A program made the position numbers and the translations under genes. Shown one piece after another: positions 54,770 through 64,000 of a stretch of DNA of 64,000 nt (position 1 is the stretch's first letter; each line of letters opens with the position of its first letter). Under the pieces are notes generated by a model. That model saw nothing but the letters and a program-made list of their open reading frames with translations. It was not told where the DNA came from and did no database searches. The stretch is from Desmodesmus armatus (Eukaryota > Chlorophyta > Chlorophyceae > Sphaeropleales > Scenedesmaceae), in the NCBI GenBank assembly GCA_007449985.2, contig VIIQ02000008.1, forward strand, positions 771,001 through 835,000. The letters run 5' to 3'.

Positions 54770-57700
54770 TCACGTCCACCCTGGAACCAAGTTCTTTTCA
54801 CAGGCCTCCCCCGTGTACTCCATGTCGCAGATGCAGCGCCCCTTGTAGCACTGCCCGTTGACGCACGGCTGCTTGCACGACAGCTGTGGACACACCACAC
54901 GGCTGTCTGGGCAGCGCAGGCTGCCTGAACTGAAGCCCCTGCCTGGCAGAACCTCGGACAGCTTTATACTCTTGCCTGCACAGCACAGCACAGCACAGCA
55001 CAGCAACAAGTGCTAACATGGTACAGCAACAAGTTGTTGTGCAAGCGTGGTGGGAGTTCTGGCTAGCTTCGGGACCTGTGAGTGCCTGTAAGTGCCAAGC
55101 TTGCAAGGCACTGTTGGGCCTGCTACCGGGCCGCATCTTGATGAGAACACCCCCCCGGAAGAGTCATGTGTGAAGAGTTGTAGTACGCAGTCAGCTGCGT
55201 ACTGTACTGGGTTTGCTGCCATGTCGCATGAACTGCGGGGAAGGGCGTTCATGTTGCATATCAGGCTCTGCGGCATGTTGCCTGGCGGTGTGAGGAGCCT
55301 TTAGGTTAGGCTTTAGAGCTTAGGGTGAACGATGCTAAGTTAGGACAAATAGGTAGTTCAGTGACATGTCAAGTGCCCGCTCTCACCTGTGGGGCAGGGC
55401 ACCGTCACATCTTTGCCGTCTTGGAACCTAAACACCGCCGACAGGCCGCCCTTCGCTCCACACACGGTGTCAACACACATGGCATTCCTCAACAGGCACG
55501 TAGTGCTGTTGAGCTTGCCGCTGCTCCTGCAAATCTTGGCCGAGCCCTCTAGGGCATAGCAGCGGGAGGAGCCGGTTCCCACGGTGCCTCCAAAGGCCTG
55601 GTGGTGGTAGAGGAAGGCTTGGTGTCGCATGGTGGCCCAGCTGCTGCTGCTGCCGCACATGAGGGTGGCACCGCGGAGGCTGCTGGCGCCTGAGAGCAAG
55701 CAGTTGTCGTCCACACTCTCCACGCATACACCGATGCCTTGGTAATCGTAGGTGCACTGGTCGGCTGTTTGACAAGACAAGGATACACACGGCAACCTTG
55801 ATGTCACCTTGATGCCATGGCACAGGAAATCAGTGCAGTAGGTTCGTTGATACGAATGCTGTTGCTGCTGGGCTGCTATAGATAGCTGGGTGCAGGCACT
55901 ACTGAAACCAAGCAGCACCCAGCTACTGCAGCCATCTGCCCACATCAACACTGCCGGCACCATATGGGAAGGGATCATGTAGAGAAAAAAACCGTCAACC
56001 TGCTGTTACTGCCACCATCAACCACCGCCCTGCAGAGCCGTTCCCCCTGCTGCGCACCCCCAACCCCTCCCCCCTCACCATCCTTGTGGTCTGCCCTGCA
56101 GTAGTAGTTCTGCTGTGGGTTCTGCTTGGCAAAGGTGTCACACGTCTCCTTCACCAGTTCACAGCCAGCCCCCTTGCCAAACACTGCAGGTTGGGCCAGG
56201 GCTATGTTGGTCTTGTACCTACACAGCACCAAACAGCAGCACATGTGCACTGTTCATGTACACAACCTTGCCGCTGCATGCACGACAAGCATGTATCCGC
56301 CCATGCCGCCAAACCTTGCAGGCGCCTTGAAGGGACTCTCAGCAAAGCCCGCTACAGAATGTTCACAACACCATGTTGGCTGTGCTGGCAAGCCACTACA
56401 GCTATTTTACTGTAGCTATGCTGCGTTGCAGTGCCTGTGTCTGCTCGGGCAAGGCGCTCAGGAACAGAGCGCACAGGATCTGCTGCGCATGCCTGGCAGC
56501 TCCGAGGAAGTTGCAATGAAGTCCCTGTCTCAGCCACAAACCGCATCATGATGTCATGCTGTCGATGGTATAGAGAACCCCAAAACCTTGCTATTACAGG
56601 CTAGTGGCCGTGCGTGTGAGTCACCAGCGAGCAGGCCTGCCTCACCATCCTGTTGACTCCAGTAGTGTGAGTGTGAACTCGGTGATTTCCTTGCGCTGAC
56701 CATCCTCACTGGTGGCAGGCATCATCAGCTCGTGCTGCAGCCACAAGATCCAAGGGCCAGGGATTGACGGCAATAATAAGAACGAGTAAGTGAGTGAGTA
56801 CGTGAATAAACGAGTGGCAGAGACAGGTTGGCCCTGACTCAGCGCACAAGCCACACATGCATGTCCACAGCAAAGAACCCTCACCAAATGGCTAGTCATC
56901 CGTGCTGGTGAGCTCACCAGTCTCGAGACTGGTGAGGCTGGTCAGGCCGATAAGCACACATGTGACTTGCATGTTGATAGTATGCTAGCTACACAAGTAC
57001 TCCTGTGCTAACACATCGCTTGCATGAATGTACCTTCTCAGCAGCTGCTGACACACCACCACAAGCACTCCTGGCTCAGTACATACTATCGTGATACCCC
57101 TGAAGCCAGGCGTAAACCCCAGCCTGACCCACTCACCCCCATCACGCGTTGCTTGAAATGGCTTGCAAAGGAGCCCACGTCAGCGGGGGCCCCCGGCAGG
57201 CTGGAGCAGGCAAAGTGCTCCTGTGCCAGCTTGCGCATGGCTGGGAAAGCAATGTAGATGGACGATGGAGAGCTGTGGTTGAGTCCCTCAAACTCAATAG
57301 CGACCTGGTCGGCTTTCTTGTAGGGGTTCCAGGTTTGAGAGTCGTAGTAGAGCGGGAACAGCTGCCCTGAAAAGCCCTGTGAAGAGAACACAAAAGGCAG
57401 GTGTCCCATGAATCAATAAAGAGTGAAATCAGAGAGTAAATTGCGATTGCAGCCAGTGAGGTATGACACAGCAGGCAAAAAACACCTTACCTCACCATGT
57501 AGTGCCCATGCACACAAGAGTAGCAAGGTGCCTTATTACACCCAAGCCTCAGCACGCACTGCACCCCACTCAACCCCACACATGACAGCTAGCGAGGTTG
57601 CATCCTCTCTAGAGAGCAGATATGCTGGACAAACACACATTTTTTGAGACTAGCCTGTCAACATTACAACAACTGGTCGTCATGACGTACACTTGATGAA

Positions 57701-59939
57701 TGCAACTCATGTGTCGTAGGTGACACATATGTAACTTTGAGGGTGCTGGAATGATGCCAAGTAGGCATCTCTAGGGTCCAGTCAAGTTGGGGGTGGATAA
57801 ACACACACGCCGCCCTGGCACTCACCAGCGCGTGCACCAGCTCATGCACAAGTGTGTTCAGCAGCCGATGTGGTGCGCTCCTCTGGCTGAGCGGACAGAT
57901 ATTCAAGCCAGCAGCCGTCGGCCGCCCCGTCACCATATCAGTCAGGCAGGGCAGCGTGTATGCCAGCGCGCCCTGCTTGCAGTCTTTGGTGCTGTTGGCC
58001 GTCACAAACAGCACGAGGTCGTGGCCCCGGATGCCGCCCTTCTCCCACAGCGGTGCTGCGTAGGCGTCGTTGCACATGCCGTCCCCACTGCCGGGGCTGG
58101 GCCGCGGCATGCGGATGGAGTACTTGCGCGGCAACCGGACCTGAGGCAGTGGGGGTGGGGGTTGGGGTGGAGGGTCTTAGTGTTTGAGAGGTCAAAGTGG
58201 AGGGTTTAGGGGTCAGGGTGGAGGGTTTAGGGTTTGCGAGGGTTGGCTTATCAGGACGGCGCAGCCGGGGGCACACCACACTCTCAGTGGAGGTCAGTTG
58301 ATGCTGATATGCAATGTGCCGCGGCCTGTGTCTGGATGGTGGCAGCAACTTGCTGCTTTGAATGCAGCTCCCAGGCGCTCTGCATGGACGCGCCAAACAA
58401 CACACGTCCGGACGCATCGATTCAATGGATGGTTGGTAACCGCCATAGCTGCTGCATGTGCAGGAGCGACCGGCACTCATGCCACTTGGTGTGCCACAGA
58501 CAATGCCCGCTGCCAATGCCTATGTAATGTAATTTTAGCCTTCCCTCATCCTGATTCGTCTCTCATCCTGATTCCCTCATCCTGATTCGTAAACTGTACG
58601 ACTCATCCCCCCAGCAGGTTGTATGCAAGAGCTCAAAACCCCAGGCGCCAAACTCAACCCACCCTGTGCCAGGAAAACCCCCCCAGGCATACTTTATTCT
58701 GCTGCCCACCGCCCCCTCACCTGCACATATTTTGTGATGATGTTGACAGCACCAGGTGCCAGCTGCTCTGCCAGCCGTTTCTTGCCGGCTTCATCTAGGT
58801 ATGACCCCTCCAGCTGCGTGATCAGTTTGATGCGAATGGGGCCTGGCTGGGTCTCCTGCATGAGGTCCTGCACACGGTCACCCTGCACAGGCAGCAGTTG
58901 CGAGCAGTCGTAAGCAGTTGCCTTGGGGTGCGCGGGTGAATGGCACAGGGGTGGTGTTGTGTGGTGCAGATTGAAGTGTCTCCTGCATGAGGTCCTGCAC
59001 ACGGTCACCCTGCACAGGCGGCAGTTGTGAGCTGTTGTGAGCTGCTGTTTGGGGTACTGCCAGTTATCGTCCCAGTGGTGGTGTTTTGTGCTGCAGATTG
59101 TAGTGACTGTGTCATCCCCTTTATGAAGGAAGGTGTGTCTGTTGTGGTGGGGAGGGGGGGGGGCATATGCTGCTTGCAAAGCAAAGAGAGCACCCGGGCC
59201 CCGTGTGTAGCAGTGTAGCAGCATTGAATCCACAACGCAAGCCCGCTTTTCCACCAGCTGCAGCTCCCCCCCCCCCTCCCCACTGGCGCAACAAGACACC
59301 TTTCTTCTGCTGCGCTGCTGTCAGTTCCACAGGGCACCGTGAAGCAGCACCTTTCTCACAGTTGAAGCCCGGTTTTCCCGCCAGCTGCAGCCCCCCCCCC
59401 CCCCCCTCTTTGTTGCCGGGGGGCTGATGCTAGGTGGTCAGCCTTGCCTGACCCCAGCATTTGCCTGCACCCTGTACCAAGCTTGTGACCATAAACGAGC
59501 AGTATTCAAAACACAGATGATAGCTCATTCTACACCAACCAGCATCCCTCTCCCCTGTGGCCCCTCATCAGCAGGGCCGGCTCCTTCCTGGGTGTTCACT
59601 GCTGCTTCTGCCACCCACCTGCATGCCTTCCTTCCGAGCCGCAGCTGCTCGTTTTTGTAGCTCTTGCTGAACAAAACTTTCATACTTGTGCCCAACGACG
59701 TCCAAACCACATGCTGCACCTGCAACAGCAGTGGAGTGACACAGCTGCTGTTCTTGATGCTGGCCAACCGGACGTCGCGTAACGGATCCAAAAGCACATT
59801 ACATTGCATGTCAGCAGCGGGTATTGCTTCCACACTCCTGCTTCCGGTGTCGTTCCGCACCTGCTGCCAGTGGAGCCAACACGCACACCAGAAGTCCCAC
59901 CACCGCCAATCGACTTCGTCTTATGGGAAGCATGGCCAT
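54770..59939 (-). CDS. Leishmanolysin-like (M8) zinc metallopeptidase, secreted, with C-terminal EGF-like region
   Basis: Nine exons in transcript order: 59861-59939, 59619-59719, 58721-58882, 57826-58140, 57137-57376, 56646-56734, 56079-56218, 55387-55764, 54770-54975; 569 residues. MAMLPIRRSRLAVVGLLVCV opens a signal peptide; the segment reaches AAG near residue 27. The zinc site is complete: HELVHALGFS supplies His213, Glu214 and His217; the third ligand His292 is in SHFKQRVMG, followed by ELMMP with the Met-turn, spaced as in M8 peptidases. The next ~200 residues are Cys-rich, as in the family. The last exon encodes an EGF/tenascin-like Cys pattern (CVNGQCYKGRCICDMEYTGEAC). It should be secreted and cleave extracellular or cell-wall proteins. 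I see no membrane anchor at the end. A 127-bp tandem duplication covers the start of exon 3. Confidence 0.9.
54976..55007 (-). repeat. (GCTGT)n tract at a 3' splice site
   Basis: CACAG units on the plus strand; on the transcript strand about six GCTGT units run into GCAG, the acceptor of the last peptidase exon. Confidence 0.9.
58150..58235. repeat. Degenerate TTTAGGG-like repeats
   Basis: GGAGGGTTTAGGG occurs twice with related blocks in the intron before exon 4 of the peptidase gene. It resembles the telomere unit but is too short and degenerate to be a telomere remnant with certainty. Confidence 0.5.
58851..59104 (-). repeat. 127-bp tandem duplication covering exon 3's start and acceptor
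   Basis: TCTCCTGCATGAGGTCCTGC and the following ~105 bp are repeated once. Each copy includes 32 bp of exon 3 (GDRVQDLMQET), the CTGCACAG... acceptor and about 95 bp of intron. The exon part is almost identical; the intron part has diverged more. Confidence 0.9.
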
Positions 59940-60080
59940 GACATACATTGCTCATCTGTCAGTATAGCTTATCACCGAGACATGACGAGGCTTCGTGCCA
60001 CACACGACACAGCACGACCATCTTTTCTGTATATCAGGCAAGTGCTGGCTTCGTGAGCCAATCAAGTTCTTGTCAGGCGT

Positions 60081-60163
60081 TTACAGCAAAAAAACCGCAC
60101 TAAAAGATCTGGTCCGGGCGGAGTGAACTGGCCGGTGGCCGGTGAAGTTCTACCTGTGTTACA
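60081..60163 (-). promoter_or_regulatory. Two candidate poly(A) signals of the Cys-rich protein gene
   Basis: TGTAA on the minus strand at 60159-60163 and 60081-60085, 14 and 92 bp after the stop. Only 238 bp separate this gene's stop from the peptidase start, so the peptidase promoter must overlap this region. Confidence 0.4.
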
Positions 60164-60177
60164 AAACAGTCAAGTGA

Positions 60178-63100
60178 CTAAGTGACACATTTCGCTCCTG
60201 CTTCAGCCACCACGGCTGGCTCAGAGGGTCTTCGGGCTCTCCGATACTTCCCCACTTGTTTGGGCAGCACTCTGGGCCCTTCACAAGAGGCCAAGCTCTT
60301 CAATTTGGCACATGCGTCCTGCAGCAACCAGTCAACACATGGTTGAGCAAGCGCAACGTGCTGCTGGGAGCGTACACATGCATTGAGGGCAGAACACAAT
60401 ATGCACACAGTACTGCATCTCTTTGATTCAAGCTCAGTGTCTTCAACACCCTCCCATTCACTCAGTGGATGGACTCAGTGACTGCAGTCCACCCACACCC
60501 ACCCACCCACCCATCCAGCTGGTCTTGCAAGGGCCCCAGGCGGACCCAGTTGGGGTACATCTTACCTTCACTGCAGCATACTCCTTGGAGTAAGCATCTG
60601 TGCCGCGAGACACCGTATCCCTGTGTACGCACACTTCGCGCCCATCATACCCGTCAAACTCCCACACACAGTACGACTTGGACTTGCAGCCAGTCGAGCT
60701 GTTGTAGCTCTGCTGGCACACAACCGCCTGCAACCAGCAAAAACCACCATGCCACAAACCAGTCAAAAGGGCATCAAGATTATGTGCACCTGGTACTATC
60801 AGGTAGCAGGGCTTTGCTGTCCTCTCCCTCAACGTCAGTATGCCAAGATCAACAGCCGCGGCCGGCAGGCCGGCCGGCATCTGAATTGTAAGACCCCTCA
60901 TCCTTGACCTGAGAGACTGGGGTACTACACGTTGAAGGCCCTGTGGGGTACTACAAGTTGACGGGGGCCAAAGCCAGGCCACATCGGCAAGAACAGACCC
61001 CGCCAGACAGTGACCAAAGTCTGGCGGGGTCTCAGGCATCCCTGAGAAGGGGAAGTTGAAAGATGAATGTCCTTGAACCAAACCGGATTATGTATTCCAG
61101 CACAACACACATTGGCTGGCTAGCCGGGAGTGCAGCGCTGCACTCCCTGTGTCTACACACCCACCTGTTTGACATAGCATGCCCCCTCACAGCTGCCCCA
61201 AGTGGTGCCATCCACTGTGTTGAAGGCCCGCTTGAGGCTCTGCAGGTCAGCCAGCGGCTTAGAGTCAAAGTCCTTTGGCATGCACTCCTTCATCAGAGGC
61301 ACAAACTGACACCCAGGGAGCTTGTTGCAGATACCTTGGGGACCTGGGTTGGGGTGGGTGGAGAGACAGGGTTGAGCTTCAAAGCAGAGGTTGTAAACAG
61401 AGGTTTAGACAGCACACCGCGTGTTTCATAGCAGACAGCAGGAAGAGTTCCCTATCCTGCAAAGGTGCCAGTCTTGATGGCTACGAGCAATCTGTCAAAC
61501 GTGGGTTGTTGCCCAGATGTCAGCATCGTAGCTGCCCCAGGTGATTCAACCCACGCAGGGGATGAGTCACCCTCAGCAATGCCACTTTGACAAACCCTAC
61601 ACCATCATATGGTACCGGCACAGGGCTCGCAGCAAATGTACTGTCTTCACAACATCATCCCCCACACTCCACTACTTGCTGTTGGCAGCGCACACATACC
61701 GGCAGAAAGATGTCATAATGATCCCAGGGGCTCAGCAGGCTGCTAGTACTTCACCTGCATCTGTTGCTGAGCGGCAGAGCTTGTACTGGCTGGCCACTGA
61801 GCCAGGGCAGGTGAAGTCCAGAATGGCCGCATCACCAGTCACAATGGCACCTGCACCAAACCAGTCCACCAACTGGCGCCAGGCAGTGTGCGGCAAGGGC
61901 GGTACAGACGCAGCCTGTCAGCCTGCCGAGAGCAATATGCTCGAGGCGTCTTTGCTGGTGTGAGGACCCTCTTGCGGCAGGGTCCGGCACGACATCTGGG
62001 ACCTGGCAGCAACAGCTATCCAATGTCCGTTACAAGGTGCCAGCCCCTCTCTCGCACTTGATGTACTCATGCAGTGCCTGTGCCACGTTCATCCCAGGTT
62101 CTGGCAACATCGCCCACCAACCAACCAAACCCAGCTCCATCACAATATGATAAGATAACAGATATGGACATAGCCCTGCACACTACCCTAGTAGCAGACC
62201 CACCTCGTAAGCATCTGCTCCCACACAGCTCTTGTTCCACCAGAAGCATCTATTGTTGCGGTCCCTGAGGCAGCTGGCTTCGTCAGGGTGGCCGCTGCAC
62301 ACTAGGTTGCGGTCATACGCTGCGGTGACAGACCTACAAGCACACACCACCCAGCACAGCAGCATACGGGAGCACGTGGCTGTTGGCTGCAGGCACACAC
62401 CACCAGCACAGCAGCATATGCAAGCACGTGGCTGAAGGCTTGCGCAACAGTCGAAGGCGTTCGAGCGAGGCTGAGTGTGGGTAGTGCAGCACCAGCAATC
62501 CGGCAGCGAGCCCAGCTGACGTCATTGTGCAGAGCCAAGGCTGTAATGTTCCTGCTGCTTAAAGGGCCCCGGGCTTGTGTTGCAGTTTGCTGAAGAGCCA
62601 GAGCATTGAATGGTACAGACAGTGAGCGTGCACTGCAGTTTTTGGACCCCAAGCAACCTGCCCCCATTGGTGATGGGAACCACGGCGGCAGGCAGGACTG
62701 AATGCAGACATGCAACAGGAGATGCTGATACTGCAGCAACTCATCAAGAACTTCGAGCAGCAAACACAAACACAAGGATGGGCCTAGACAGATGGTCATA
62801 GTGGAGAAAGCCGGCTGCTGCATTGCTGGGGGCTCATGTGTCAGGGCAAAGAGCATTTGTGTTGTGACTGATCAGCGCACCTGTGCAGCACTGTACTGGG
62901 TGGCGCGTCCATTGACAAGAACACCAACTGGCTGGGGCTGCAAAACTCCTTCACGTCGTTCCACATGCACATTGGCACGCCTCGATTGTTGCCGAGTCCT
63001 CCCGGCCCCTGGCCTGCTGGCCTGGCGCGCTGCTGCAAGCTTCTGCCATGCCACCAGGGTATATGCCATAGATTGATGTTGGGCAAGGCTCTACAACTGT

Positions 63101-63272
63101 CTGCAGGGCGGAAATTCAGATGCATGCTGGTTGCTGCAGAACACCAGCAGAGCACCAGCACAGCACCAGCGGGAGCTTGGGTGTGCCTATCCCCTAAGCG
63201 GTACAAGAGCGCGTGCTCACCTGTGCAAGACGCTGCAACTATTAAACAAACCAGCAGCTTCTGCATCTGCAT
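60178..63272 (-). CDS. Secreted protein with repeated Cys/Trp module, family unknown
   Basis: Exons in transcript order: 63221-63272, 62881-63100, 62204-62333, 62041-62077, 61755-61850, 61165-61343, 60566-60727, 60178-60318; 338 residues, all phases consistent. The N-terminus MQMQKLLVCLIVAASCTG is a signal peptide. The rest carries a recurring pattern: a Cys pair, a third Cys followed by x-W or a short hydrophobic stretch, then a Cys within 5-10 residues. Examples are CMWNDVKEFC, CSGHPDEASC with CFWWNKSC, CNKLPGCQFVPLMKEC, and CQQSYNSSTGC with CVWEF. Modules alternate with short helical segments (DAYSKEYAAVK). I do not recognise the family. Exon 2's start and the 37-bp exon 4, which needs a GC donor, are the uncertain parts. 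It lies next to the M8 peptidase gene in the same orientation; both products are secreted, so a shared wall or matrix role is possible but unproven. Confidence 0.6.
62339..62438. repeat. ~48-bp tandem duplication next to an acceptor
   Basis: CACACACCACCCAGCACAGC and CACACACCACCAGCACAGC blocks, each followed by AGCATA-GAGCACGTGGCTG-type sequence, lie directly upstream (transcript sense) of exon 3 of the Cys-rich protein gene. Confidence 0.85.
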
Positions 63273-63529
63273 TTGAGCGGCACGGAAGCAGGTGTTGAGA
63301 CTTTCCGGGAGCTCTGCCTTCCGAGCTGTTGCACCAGCTGCAAAACTTGGAGGACTGTTGAGGATTGTGTTAACTTAATGATGACATTCCAGCATCGGGT
63401 CCCTACGTTCAACATCGGACGCCAAACCCTACAAAACCCTCACACTGCAACAGCAAAGTGCTGGCGCGGGCAGGGCAGAGCACCTTTCAGCCCCACCTCA
63501 ATCCTCACCCGCAGCCAAAAGCAAGCAAA
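63273..63529. promoter_or_regulatory. Divergent upstream region of the Cys-rich protein and acyl carrier protein genes
   Basis: 257 bp separate the two opposite ATGs. I see no clear TATA box or repeated motif; assignment as a shared promoter rests on position. Confidence 0.45.
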
Positions 63530-63979
63530 ATGGCCCTCTGCAGCAAGTCCATGTTCGCCAGCCGCACCGCTGTGCGTGTGCAGGTAATCGCAATCTGCTG
63601 AAGACGCCCTTTGCTCCAATTGCTTGTCTGGCGTGCTGTACACGACTTTAGGGGCTCCCAATTGTCAACAAGATACGCAGTCGCGAGCGTTTTGCAGCAG
63701 GAGCTGACATAGGCGTGGATCCATAACGCTTCTTTCTGACGGGTGCTGCATTGTGTCCATGCAGGCCCCCAGGATGGCCCCTATGGTTGCACCAATGCGT
63801 GCACGCAGCGTGGCCACCTTCGCTGTGGTGAGCTGGGAGAACGCCAAGTTGCTATAGCTTGACTGCGCTCTTGAGCCCTCGCTGACAGCTGCATCCCCCT
63901 GTTGCTGCAGGACAAGGCCGAGGTGCTGACCGATGTGTGCAAGATCATCTCCACACAGCTGGGCACAGAGCTGGCTGAG
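63530..63979 (+). CDS. Plastid acyl carrier protein, 5' part (continues beyond window)
   Basis: Exons 63530-63583, 63765-63827 and 63911-63979, all phase 0, give the first 62 residues. The final donor GTAAGG at 63980 shows that the gene continues. MALCSKSMFASRTAVRVQ and the Met/Arg/Ala-rich second exon form a typical algal plastid transit peptide. The mature part starts near DKAEVLTDVCKIISTQLGTE, matching helix I of type II acyl carrier proteins. The DSL motif carrying the phosphopantetheine serine would be in the next exon, outside the window, so identification rests on helix I and the transit peptide. It would carry acyl chains in plastid fatty acid synthesis. Confidence 0.7.
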
Positions 63980-64000
63980 GTAAGGACGGGGACGTTACTG

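Overview
The window is nuclear DNA of a green alga, most likely a chlorophycean. Genes are interrupted by many GT-AG introns, usually 100-500 bp. Several products carry plastid or thylakoid targeting signals: a PsbP-domain lumen protein, an MFP1-like thylakoid coiled-coil protein and a plastid acyl carrier protein. A (6-4) photolyase/animal-type cryptochrome is present. TGTAA, the usual poly(A) signal of chlorophycean algae, follows several stop codons. CTG and GCTGT microsatellites and long G or C runs are everywhere. I could not fix the species. There is no phage, plasmid, operon or CRISPR.

I rebuilt twelve gene models by hand from splice sites and reading phase; in all but the two incomplete ones the exons sum to an open frame ending in a stop. 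Left to right: (1) 313-8382 (+), a very long Ala/Gln/Ser-rich region spliced to an MHS-type major-facilitator transporter; (2) 9277-12550 (-), class I aminotransferase, LL-diaminopimelate-aminotransferase-like; (3) 13069-18448 (+), (6-4) photolyase/animal-like cryptochrome; (4) 19238-22739 (+), PsbP-domain lumen protein; (5) 25823-26566 (-), small secreted protein of unknown family; (6) 29073-37959 (-), MFP1-like thylakoid coiled-coil protein; (7) 38299-40397 (+), multipass membrane protein of unknown family; (8) 44528-49665 (-), short-chain dehydrogenase; (9) 50097-53600 (-), class V PLP enzyme like cysteine desulfhydrase/isopenicillin-N epimerase; (10) 54770-59939 (-), leishmanolysin-like M8 metallopeptidase with a C-terminal EGF-like region; (11) 60178-63272 (-), secreted protein with a repeated cysteine/tryptophan module; (12) 63530 to beyond the window (+), plastid acyl carrier protein.

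Three pairs are divergent over short shared upstream regions: 2/3, 6/7 and 11/12. Genes 10 and 11 are consecutive secreted-protein genes in the same orientation, 238 bp apart. Otherwise the neighbours do not form a pathway. Long gene-poor stretches lie at 22.7-25.8 kb (with a minisatellite), 26.6-29.1 kb and 40.4-44.5 kb.

The most unusual property is the DNA around exons. Many introns contain decayed tandem copies of the adjoining exon end together with its splice site, most clearly in genes 4, 6 and 10. Microsatellites (CTG, GCTGT, CACT) repeatedly abut 3' splice sites. A roughly 110-bp dispersed repeat occurs in opposite orientation in introns of genes 2 and 3. None of this proves a new biological system, but these are the parts I would look at first.
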